NCBI GenBank assembly: GCA_044868005.1
Contig: JBIOVX010000230.1
Location: forward strand, 1-64,000
From: DATARR01 sp044868005
GTDB lineage: Bacteria > Acidobacteriota > Thermoanaerobaculia > Multivoradales > UBA5704
Length of the DNA: 64,000 nucleotides
Direction: 5' to 3'
Within the stretch, counting starts at the first letter, position 1. Each line of letters opens with the position of its first letter. The notes under the pieces are model-generated. The model was not told the origin of the DNA, did no database searches, and saw only the letters and a program-made list of their open reading frames with translations. The position numbers were made by a program, and so were the translations under genes. This document shows positions 57,520-64,000 of the stretch, piece after piece.

Positions 57520-58815
57520 TCACTTCCTGTAATTCCGGCTCAGATGCAGCTTCACCGCGGCATTGAATCCCCTCTGTCCGGCGGCGCTCAGCTTGTCTCG
57601 AATTCCCAGAGAGCCCGGGCCCGTCGCGGTATTTCCCTGGGCGCCCAGGGCCGGGTCGCCGAAGATTCCCGTGGCGATGTCGAACCCCAGCGTATAAAGG
57701 CCAGGCGGCTCGATGGCGCGGGCGGCCGCGAGCTCCGGATCATTCGATTTCGCCGCGATGTTCGCTCCCTTGGTGGCGAATTCGAGGTTGTTGTTCCGCT
57801 CCAGGGAGAAATCCCTGGCGATGATGAAACCCCTCTGCTTGGCCGGGTTCAAGGAGTCGAGCTTCTGCTGTTTACCGGGCCCCCAGGCGGTATGGCCTTC
57901 GCACGTGCCCATCCCGATATCGAAGCCTCGCCGAATCGGACCCTCCGGCAGCCGAGCGCGGATCGCGGCCACCAAGGGGACTTCCTGGGCAATGATCTCT
58001 CCCTGGGCAGCAAGGCCGGCAATCAGGCTGTCCTCGTCGGGCTCAGCGGCCGTCCGTGGCGCCGGAGGCACCTCGGCTTGTTTCCCACCACCGTCTCCAC
58101 GATCCGCCGAAACTCGCTCCGATGGCACGTCCTGGGGTTTGCCTTCTCTGGGCGCCAGCTTCACGGGATATGAGTCTCCCAGAGTCTTCAGCAAGCTGTG
58201 AATATTGGCCGCCTCACCGAGCGAAGCCTGCGAATTTTTGAGCAGTCCGACCACCCTCATCCTCTCGTCCAGCAAGGCCCCCCCGGAATACCCGGGCTCG
58301 AGATTCTGGGTTTCAAAGTAGATCGAGCCGGTCGAGATATCCTTCACGATGCTCGGCGTGTCAGTCACGTACCATCGGCGCCCGGCCGGATTCCCGATCA
58401 AAAAGACCTTGTCCTTTTTCTTCAGGGCGCCCGCATCGCCCAGCTGAGCGAAGGATAGGTCGGACGGAGGATCGACGTTCTCGATTTTCAGCACGGCCCA
58501 GTCCGCCTCGGCATCCGAGTCCCCGAGGCTCGCCTCTTCTTCATCACCCCACTTGAACCGAACATGCACCTTGGTGGCTTCCTGCGTACCCTGGCGCACC
58601 ACGTGATTGGCTGTCACGATATAGAGCGTCGTGCTCCTCTGGCCGACCTTCTGACCAAAAATGATCCCGGCGCCAGACTCCTCGTCGCCGCTCGGCATGG
58701 TGGACTTGATCATGACGATGGCATTCTTGGTTGCTTCCTCCGGCTCATCGGCAACGGCCGCCAAGGTTGACAACATCATGAACCCTGAAAGACATACCGG
58801 AAATAGTCGTTTCAT
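57520..58815 (-). CDS. secreted trypsin-like serine protease with two C-terminal repeats
   Basis: A 431-residue protein. Start 58815 has AAAGGAG upstream and gives a signal peptide (MKRLFPVCLSGFMMLSTLAA, cleavage after VADE or earlier). Protease domain about 30-215: catalytic His in VTANHVVRQG, Asp in EADWAVLKI, Ser in EPGYSGGALLDE. After a linker come two related segments (about 285-425): RRGFDIGMGTCEGHTAWGPG and YTLGFDIATGIFGDPALGAQ, each followed by a GxNxAxKxxxxR-type run. Periplasmic or secreted. It forms an operon with the two genes upstream (4-bp overlap). Confidence 0.86.
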   Translation of the reverse strand: MKRLFPVCLSGFMMLSTLAAVADEPEEATKNAIVMIKSTMPSGDEESGAGIIFGQKVGQRSTTLYIVTANHVVRQGTQEATKVHVRFKWGDEEEASLGDSDAEADWAVLKIENVDPPSDLSFAQLGDAGALKKKDKVFLIGNPAGRRWYVTDTPSIVKDISTGSIYFETQNLEPGYSGGALLDERMRVVGLLKNSQASLGEAANIHSLLKTLGDSYPVKLAPREGKPQDVPSERVSADRGDGGGKQAEVPPAPRTAAEPDEDSLIAGLAAQGEIIAQEVPLVAAIRARLPEGPIRRGFDIGMGTCEGHTAWGPGKQQKLDSLNPAKQRGFIIARDFSLERNNNLEFATKGANIAAKSNDPELAAARAIEPPGLYTLGFDIATGIFGDPALGAQGNTATGPGSLGIRDKLSAAGQRGFNAAVKLHLSRNYRK

Positions 58816-59951
58816 GCAAGCTCCTTTCCAAACCAGCGCATCGCGGCGGTCGCCAACCCATACAGAAAGATTGCGGTCCCCCAGAGCAAGGACAGGCTGT
58901 GCCGCGCGCTCAGCCATTCAAACCAGGTCGGCATGAGGCTGCGGCGGCTTTCGTCCACACCGGTGCTCAAGCCGCGCACACGGCCGTGATACTTGAGCCC
59001 GATGTGGTTTTCGGTCAAGCGGATCGTGCGGATCTCCCCCCGCGATTCTTCGAATGTGATCATTTCTCCCGGACGCAGCTTGCGTTCCTTGTCGCCCAGC
59101 GAGACGAAATAGAGCGAGCCGAACTCGATGGTCGAGAGACGGCGAACCACCGTCCGTCCGGGGTCGAGAAACTCATCGACCTTGTAGAGCGCGAGAGCCC
59201 TGGCGGAGAGCTGGGGCAGGAACGTGCTTCCCGTCGGCGTGACGAAGGACAGGTCCAGGTCGGTGTCTTCCGTTCCGGACCGCAGGAGAACGGACTGCGG
59301 CGCCGCGAAGTCCAAGCGCTGCGAGCCGACGCCTGCACTCTCCATCTGCACTGCGCCGAGGACGTCGGCGCGGAGCTCAGCAGGCGTCCCTTGCAAGGAC
59401 AACCTGCATTGATAGGGCGGCGCGGTGCGCCGCAGCCACACGTGGTCCCCTGGCGCGAGCGTCACGGTCGAAAGATTGATGCTGCCGGATTCCGCAGGGA
59501 TGACGGACAGTCGCAGCCCTGTATCCCCGTCCTCCGCATCAGCCGGCGTTTCACTTCCAGGGAGTTGGATCTCGCGGAGCCCGGACACGCCCAGGGCCGT
59601 GAGATCCATCGTCTCCGCGAGCGTCTGCTGCGCCGGCGAGACGAAGCTGAATTCCGAGACGGCCAAGTCCAGCTCGATCTCCGTCTCCCGGACCCGCGCG
59701 AAGAGGAGGATGCTGACAATCAGCAGCGTGCTGCCGAACAACAAAGCTGCCGGCCCCCGCTTGCGTTTCCGCGCGGGTTGCGCCACCTGATGGATCTCGA
59801 CGAGGCGAGTGAGGCGGCTGAGCGCTTCCACCTGATCGGCGGAAACCTGGCCTCCAGAATGGATCGTCTCGTCGCTCGCGGCCTGGACCTGACGGCGGAG
59901 CAGCTCGCGAAGCTGGTCTGCCGTTGTCCCAGGTCCCCCTTGCCTCGTCAT
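58812..59951 (-). CDS. two-helix membrane protein with large extracytoplasmic domain
   Basis: A 379-residue protein. A cytoplasmic helical part (about 1-60; QLRELLRRQVQAASDETIHS) leads to a first membrane helix (GPAALLFGSTLLIVSILLFA), a beta-rich domain of about 250 residues (YFVSLGDKERKLRPGEMITF, ESRGEIRTIRLTENHIGLKY) and a second helix near the end (SLSLLWGTAIFLYGLATAAM). Its stop overlaps the protease start (ATGA type). The middle gene of a three-gene module: it may transmit a signal between the secreted protein and the protease. Family not recognised. Confidence 0.7.
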   Translation of the reverse strand: MTRQGGPGTTADQLRELLRRQVQAASDETIHSGGQVSADQVEALSRLTRLVEIHQVAQPARKRKRGPAALLFGSTLLIVSILLFARVRETEIELDLAVSEFSFVSPAQQTLAETMDLTALGVSGLREIQLPGSETPADAEDGDTGLRLSVIPAESGSINLSTVTLAPGDHVWLRRTAPPYQCRLSLQGTPAELRADVLGAVQMESAGVGSQRLDFAAPQSVLLRSGTEDTDLDLSFVTPTGSTFLPQLSARALALYKVDEFLDPGRTVVRRLSTIEFGSLYFVSLGDKERKLRPGEMITFEESRGEIRTIRLTENHIGLKYHGRVRGLSTGVDESRRSLMPTWFEWLSARHSLSLLWGTAIFLYGLATAAMRWFGKELA

Positions 59952-59952
59952 C

Positions 59953-60756
59953 TCACCTCGAGTGGTAGAACCAGAGCGATGGCGCTGAGGCGCCGCCGCC
60001 AGCTCTGCGAGTCGCCTTGATTTCGAGATTGTAGATTCCGGGCTCCCCCAGCGGAGGAAGCGGAATGTTGATCGGGCGGTCCGCCGGATAGTAGCTGTAC
60101 TTCAGCGGCTCGTCCTTCTTGATATACGTACCAATGCGCCCGTCCTTGTCGACCGGTGCGAGACTGACGAAAACCTCCGACAGCTCGACTCCGGGCACCA
60201 ATGTGACCTGATAGCTCGACGAACGCGAACCCCCGGTCTGCCGGACCCTGAGCGGCACGTACACATCCTGTATCGCCTTCCCCACTGGATGCGCGGCCCA
60301 CGCCATCCAGCCCAGCTCGTTTTTCCGCAGATTGAATTTCGAAAGCAGGGCTGTCGGCCAGGTGTAAGATCTACTGCCCGGCGGACGGACGGTGTCCATT
60401 TGATAATAGAGCCGGTGCCTGAGAGCGCGCGCCCGGACGTGGACCTCTGCGCCTTCGGGAGCTGTCCACTCGATCAGGAGCGGCTTGCCGGTCGCCACAT
60501 CGAAGTCTTCGACCGACCCGGTCAGCGATGCGACGAGGAGCGTCGTGCTGCCGACCTCCCGGATGTAAATCCCTTCGCAGCGATCACCACGAGAACGGTA
60601 CCCGTTGGGGTCCTCCCTCGTCTGCTTCAGCTGCGGATCACAGTCACGATTTTGGGCAGGCAGCGGCGCAGCCAAGTTGCCTGCACAGAAAAAGGGGCTC
60701 AGGAGAACAGCAACACGGATCACATCAAAGCGGATCAAGCGCATCGACCACCTCAC
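59953..60756 (-). CDS. secreted beta-rich protein of the protease module
   Basis: A 267-residue precursor with a signal peptide (start 60756, or ATG 60744, which removes four residues and looks equally good; cleavage after LAAPLPA). The mature part is a beta-rich protein with CDPQLKQTREDPNGYRSRGD, then RCEGIYIREVGSTTLLVASL, a pattern I have not tied to a named family. C-terminal PPLGEPGIYNLEIKATRRAG suggests an Ig-like end. Its stop is one base before the next gene. Confidence 0.7.
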   Translation of the reverse strand: MRWSMRLIRFDVIRVAVLLSPFFCAGNLAAPLPAQNRDCDPQLKQTREDPNGYRSRGDRCEGIYIREVGSTTLLVASLTGSVEDFDVATGKPLLIEWTAPEGAEVHVRARALRHRLYYQMDTVRPPGSRSYTWPTALLSKFNLRKNELGWMAWAAHPVGKAIQDVYVPLRVRQTGGSRSSSYQVTLVPGVELSEVFVSLAPVDKDGRIGTYIKKDEPLKYSYYPADRPINIPLPPLGEPGIYNLEIKATRRAGGGASAPSLWFYHSR

Positions 60757-60810
60757 CAGCGTCTCTCAACCTAGCCTATGCTGGTTCGGGATCGAGGTCA
60801 ACGCGGGATT

Positions 60811-60900
60811 TTATTCGTACCGTAGCGCCTCGATCGGATCGAGCGCCGCGGCGCGGGTTGCCAGTGCCGGAAAAGTGCCAAGCGAAAAAATTCGCCCAAG
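60811..60900 (-). pseudogene. C-terminal tail of a MacB/FtsX-type ABC permease
   Basis: LGTFPALATRAAALDPIEAL followed by RYE and a TAA at 60811 is the invariant end of MacB-like permeases (PA.rAa.ldPveALR.E). No further permease sequence precedes it, where the 35-bp repeats begin. Confidence 0.65.
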
Positions 60901-60916
60901 CGGCGAACGTGGGCCG

Positions 60917-61020
60917 TTCGAAGCTTGCAAGGGGCGTTGAGGGTCTTGAATGGCCGTCCAAACTTGCAACGGGCCATTGAAGGTTTTGAATGAGCCGTTG
61001 AGGATCCTCGGCGAGAGCTC
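60917..61020. repeat. imperfect 35-bp tandem repeat
   Basis: Three units of CTTGCAA(C/G)GGGC..TTGA(G/A)GGT.TTGAATG.CCG, the last one shortened (TTGAGGATCCTCGG). It lies between the ABC permease tail and the acyltransferase gene. Confidence 0.6.
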
Positions 61021-61043
61021 CTGGAACAGCGCCAAAACCTCGG

Positions 61044-61751
61044 CTAAATCAAGCGAGTTGCACCGCTTCGCTCTCGACTTGCCCTTGCACTTGGTGGAAC
61101 CCTTCCTCGGAGCAAGGCGTCGACCTCGGCGCCGATGACTCGCCGGACCTCGCCGAGCTGCGCCTCGAAGAGGGTCCTGTCCAAAGCGGGGTTCTCGAAC
61201 GACATCGGGGGCAGGACCTTCAAGTCGACCCGCGCGCGATGGAGGATGTGGTGGCGCAGGAGGGTCGGGCGGCGGGGCTCGGAGAGGATCCTCTCCGAGC
61301 CGACGATGGCGACCGGCACGACGGGCACTCCGAGCTTGAGAGCGATCTTCAGGAATCCCCCCTTGAACGGACCGACCGGCGGCGGGATGGTCACGTCGCC
61401 CTCGGGCGCGAGCAGCAGCACGTCGCCGCGCCGCAGGAGGTTCTCGGTCCACGCCATCGTGTCGCTGTTGTCCTCGCCCGCGAAAACCGGACGATTGCCC
61501 AGCGCGCGCAGGTACCAGGCCCGCCATGCGGGGGCGAAATTCGTCGCCCGCATCCAGCCGTAAACCCGTCGCCGGACCGCCGCGATCACCAGGAAGCCGT
61601 CGATGGCGCAAGGGTGATTGGCGACGATGATCGCGGGGCCCCGCGCCGGCACGTGCTCTTCCCCGCTGACACGAAAGTCGAGGACGCATCGAAAGAGGAT
61701 GCGGAAGAACAGGCGCGTGAGCTCGTAGACCGCGGCGCTCGAGCCTTTCAC
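61044..61751 (-). CDS. 1-acylglycerol-3-phosphate acyltransferase (PlsC family)
   Basis: A 235-residue enzyme from GTG 61751, which overlaps the preceding stop (GTGA). Motifs in order: NHPCAIDG (block I, NHxxxxD), APEGDVTIPP and GPFKGGFLKIALKLG (blocks III/IV), VPVVPVAIVG. Signal: a hydrophobic N-terminal stretch (LTRLFFRILFRCVLDF) as in membrane-associated PlsC. Expected to acylate lysophosphatidate or a similar acceptor, consistent with the phospholipase-type gene upstream. Part of its 3' coding end is duplicated at 57316-57356. Confidence 0.9.
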   Translation of the reverse strand: MKGSSAAVYELTRLFFRILFRCVLDFRVSGEEHVPARGPAIIVANHPCAIDGFLVIAAVRRRVYGWMRATNFAPAWRAWYLRALGNRPVFAGEDNSDTMAWTENLLRRGDVLLLAPEGDVTIPPPVGPFKGGFLKIALKLGVPVVPVAIVGSERILSEPRRPTLLRHHILHRARVDLKVLPPMSFENPALDRTLFEAQLGEVRRVIGAEVDALLRGRVPPSARASRERSGATRLI

Positions 61752-63829
61752 AGGTCGAGCGTCTCCTTCCAGGCGCGGATGCGGTCCACGGCCAGACGGT
61801 AACCGTGCTCGGAGATGGCCTCGATCTGGCCGAGGTCGAAAAGGCTCCACGTATCCGTCGGCGGATGCAGATACAGGCCCGCGCCGCCGTTCGCGTAGCG
61901 CTCCGCGGCCTCGATGCTGCCGAGCATCGTCGTGCGCTCCAGGATCTGGTGGATGCTCGGGACGCGCATCCGCCCGCCGAAAGGATTGATCCAGCTCCAG
62001 AGCAGCCTGCCGGCCGAGAGGCTGTCGCCGTAGGGAGTGTTCGCCTGGAGATCGAGCCGTGGATTGCAATTGACGGCGACGATGCGGCGGCGGTCGCAGA
62101 AGCGCTCCAGGAGGTCCGCCGGCAGATTGTTCAGGAGCCCGCCGTCGACGAGGAGTGCTCCGTTGTCGGCGACCGGCGGGAACAACCCCGGCGCCCCCAT
62201 GCTGGCTCGCAGGTACTTCCGCAGGAGACCCTGTTCATGGACCATCGCCGCGCCGGTGGTCAGGTCGGCCGTGACGCAGAAGTACTTCAGCGGCAGGTCT
62301 TCGATGCAGACCTCGCCGAACATGTCGCGCAGAACGCGGGCGAGGCGCCGGCCGGAGAGCAGGGAGACGAGCGGCACGGTGTAATCGACGAGCGGCCTCG
62401 CGCGCCCGAAGCCTTTGCGGCCGGCGTGCATCATGGTTTCGACCGGCCACTGCAAGGCGCACATCGCGCCGACGCACGCACCCATGCTGGTTCCGGCGAC
62501 GGCGTCGATCGGGATCCCGGCCTCCCGCAGCGCGCGGATCACGCCGATGTGGACGTAGGCGCGGGCACCGCCGCCGCTCAGCGCGAGTCCGACGGCGCGG
62601 CCGGTGAGGCATCGCGCGAGGCGCGCGAGGTCCTCCTCGCTGCGTTCGCCGACGTGATGGTGAACCGTCACGCGCCGCGGCTCGAGCCAGCGTGCCGCGC
62701 GGCCGCCCGTGGGACGCTCCGACCGCCGCAGCAGGACCAGGTCGCGGCGTACGCCGAGCTCCCCGAGCAGGAGCTCCTCGATCGCGTTCGCGGCGGGATC
62801 CCCATCCGCCGGCGCCACCAGCAGGACGCGGTCGGCGTGCCGGAGGCAGCGCCGCGTCCATGGCGTAACTTCCGGGTCGGTCTCGTAGAGGACGATCGCG
62901 TGGCGCGCCTCCATCTCGCAGAGCCAGGCGCCGAGGAATCCGTTCTCCGGATCGTCCGGCGCCGTCTGGGCGGCGCCCGGCTCGAGCTCCCGGTCCACCG
63001 CCTCGCTGGTGAGGTGAAGGATCGAGCCGTGGCGCGCCAGCGCGCCCGCTAGCCTGCGTCCAAAATCCGTCCCGAGAGAGCCGCGTCCGCACGGCACCAG
63101 GCATAGCGTGACGCTCGTCGGGGCGGCCGTGGATCGTTCATTCATCCTCTGCAGCCGTTCGCCGACCATGCGCGCGATGGCGAGCGCCGTCCGCGGCTGC
63201 CTTTCTATCAACCGGTCGAAGCCGGTCCGCGAGAGCCGCACCAGCTCGGAATCCCGGATCGCCCGCACCGTCGCCGAGCGCGGCGCGCCGGTCAGCAAGG
63301 CCATTTCTCCTACCGTTTCCCCGGGTCCGATTTCGGCGACCACGGCTCCCTGGGCGTCGAGGACAGCGAGCCGGCCGGTGAGGACGATGTACAGGGAATC
63401 CGCGGCGCTGCCGGCGGGAAACAGCGTGTCTCCGCCCGGCAGGGCGACCCAATCGAGCTCCGATTCGACGTCGTCCTCAAGCGCGGCGCCAGGTCGTTCG
63501 GATGCGGCATCTCCGGCCGCTGGAGCCGGCACGCCGAGCGCCGGGCCGAGGCGCGGCAGGGAGCCGCAGGCGACGCCGTACTTCTCCTCGATGAGGGAGG
63601 CCAGTTGCGCGTGAAGCGCCGGATCGGGAGGGAGCAAGACGGCCCACTGGGCGGCATAGCGGTCCAGGTTGGCGATTCCCGGCAAGTCGCCGACGTGCAC
63701 CGCCGGCGCTTCATCTCCGCCGGCGCGCGTCAGCGCGGCTACCGCCAGACGCGCCCGCACGGCCAGGTAGGTCGTCCGGCTCTCGATGGTCTGCAGCAGG
63801 CGGTGCGCGGGCGAGTCGCTTTGCGGCAT
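61748..63829 (-). CDS. NTE-like protein: cNMP-binding domain + patatin phospholipase
   Basis: A 693-residue protein. ATG 63829 (GAGGTGG upstream) is preferred over a GTG six bases before. A helical N-terminal part (about 1-115), a cNMP-binding domain at about 120-235 (LYIVLTGRLAVLDAQGAVVA, IGPGETVGEMALLTGAPRSA), a middle nucleotide-like region (about 240-400), then patatin: SGGGARAYVHIGVIRALREA, nucleophile GTSMGACVGAM, Asp in LLVDGGLLNNLP. Architecture resembles neuropathy-target-esterase-type lysophospholipases in which a cyclic-nucleotide domain regulates the hydrolase. Coupled to the acyltransferase: release and re-acylation of lipids seem linked. Confidence 0.9.
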   Translation of the reverse strand: MPQSDSPAHRLLQTIESRTTYLAVRARLAVAALTRAGGDEAPAVHVGDLPGIANLDRYAAQWAVLLPPDPALHAQLASLIEEKYGVACGSLPRLGPALGVPAPAAGDAASERPGAALEDDVESELDWVALPGGDTLFPAGSAADSLYIVLTGRLAVLDAQGAVVAEIGPGETVGEMALLTGAPRSATVRAIRDSELVRLSRTGFDRLIERQPRTALAIARMVGERLQRMNERSTAAPTSVTLCLVPCGRGSLGTDFGRRLAGALARHGSILHLTSEAVDRELEPGAAQTAPDDPENGFLGAWLCEMEARHAIVLYETDPEVTPWTRRCLRHADRVLLVAPADGDPAANAIEELLLGELGVRRDLVLLRRSERPTGGRAARWLEPRRVTVHHHVGERSEEDLARLARCLTGRAVGLALSGGGARAYVHIGVIRALREAGIPIDAVAGTSMGACVGAMCALQWPVETMMHAGRKGFGRARPLVDYTVPLVSLLSGRRLARVLRDMFGEVCIEDLPLKYFCVTADLTTGAAMVHEQGLLRKYLRASMGAPGLFPPVADNGALLVDGGLLNNLPADLLERFCDRRRIVAVNCNPRLDLQANTPYGDSLSAGRLLWSWINPFGGRMRVPSIHQILERTTMLGSIEAAERYANGGAGLYLHPPTDTWSLFDLGQIEAISEHGYRLAVDRIRAWKETLDL

Positions 63830-63837
63830 GGCCACCT

Positions 63838-64000
63838 CTAGAGGGCCCCGTCCAACGCGGCCGGCGTACGCGAACGCTCCAGGATCGTGGCCAGCACCTC
63901 CGGCACCTCCTCGATCGCCCGCGGCCGGTGTCTCGCGGTCCGCGTCCGGAACCGGGCGAGATTGTCCGCGACGGTCAGCTCTGCCACGGCATCGGCGACG
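63838..64000 (-). CDS. C-terminal end of an unidentified gene, 5' part outside window
   Basis: A frame open to the end of the window and ending at TAG 63838 encodes DAVAELTVADNLARFRTRTA, RPRAIEEVPEVLATILERSR and LDGAL. It looks like coding sequence (high charged content, no stops), and its stop is nine bases before the ATG of the cNMP-patatin gene, so it is probably the first-known gene of that operon. No family can be told from 53 residues. Confidence 0.55.
   Translation of the reverse strand, partial: VADAVAELTVADNLARFRTRTARHRPRAIEEVPEVLATILERSRTPAALDGAL

Overview
The window is very GC-rich and densely coded. Gene content points to a soil- or sediment-type bacterium, most plausibly an acidobacterium of the Thermoanaerobaculia type: a CRTAC1/ASPIC-UnbV protein, a TIR protein truncated before a WD40 domain, DUF5985 pairs, secreted Cys-rich proteins and many NarL-type regulators. 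That placement is inference, because no rRNA or other marker gene lies in the window. No tRNA, rRNA or CRISPR array was found.

Layout. 1-4.0 kb: GH113-like hydrolase (cut by the window start), inositol-phosphatase-like enzyme, M23 peptidase, a beta-helix-like protein and a small secreted Cys-rich peptide. 4.0-6.7 kb: PilB/GspE ATPase, divergent from an EamA transporter. 6.9-12.5 kb: a six-gene operon with two NarL-like regulators, ACP, ketosynthase, a catalytically dead chain-length-factor-like ketosynthase and a class I HMG-CoA reductase. 12.5-17 kb: a decayed mobile region with an integrase tail, AlpA- and ribbon-helix-helix-like proteins, short repeats, an SDR tail, a Cys-rich secreted protein and one intact histidine kinase. 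17-24 kb: CNNM/CorC transporter, P450, Kef-type antiporter and a NarL-type two-component pair. 24-30 kb: broken Pal gene, large secreted protein, wHTH plus two DUF5985 proteins, truncated TIR protein, toxin-antitoxin and MerR-like remnants. 30.3-34.5 kb: CrtI-like oxidoreductase, a fused acyltransferase, DinB and TfoX-like proteins.

34.5-46.8 kb is the most unusual part: a compact minus-strand operon of nine genes. It encodes a UbiB kinase, a small helical protein, two DUF1702-like proteins, a UbiB-like pseudokinase, an Asp/Arg/Cys-rich protein, an unknown 416-residue protein, a patatin phospholipase and a 982-residue Kelch/IPT protein. Two of the proteins share an N- or C-terminal module that I cannot assign. 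A divergent CRTAC1/UnbV gene follows (46.9-49.3 kb). DUF1702 and UnbV are known as companions of enediyne polyketide synthases, but no such synthase is present here.

49.3-54.3 kb: nitrilase-like hydrolase, SnoaL-like protein, flavin-dependent halogenase-like enzyme and carotenoid oxygenase, which may form a tailoring group. 54.3-57.5 kb: an island of two antitoxins, a PD-(D/E)XK nuclease and TumE/TumA, followed by a 21-bp repeat array and pieces of a second carotenoid oxygenase and an acyltransferase. 57.5-60.8 kb: a three-gene envelope module with a trypsin-like protease. 60.8-64 kb: an ABC-permease tail, an acyltransferase, a cNMP-patatin protein and the end of one more gene. Dispersed palindromes, duplicated gene tails and frame-shifted remnants show repeated recombination and gene loss.
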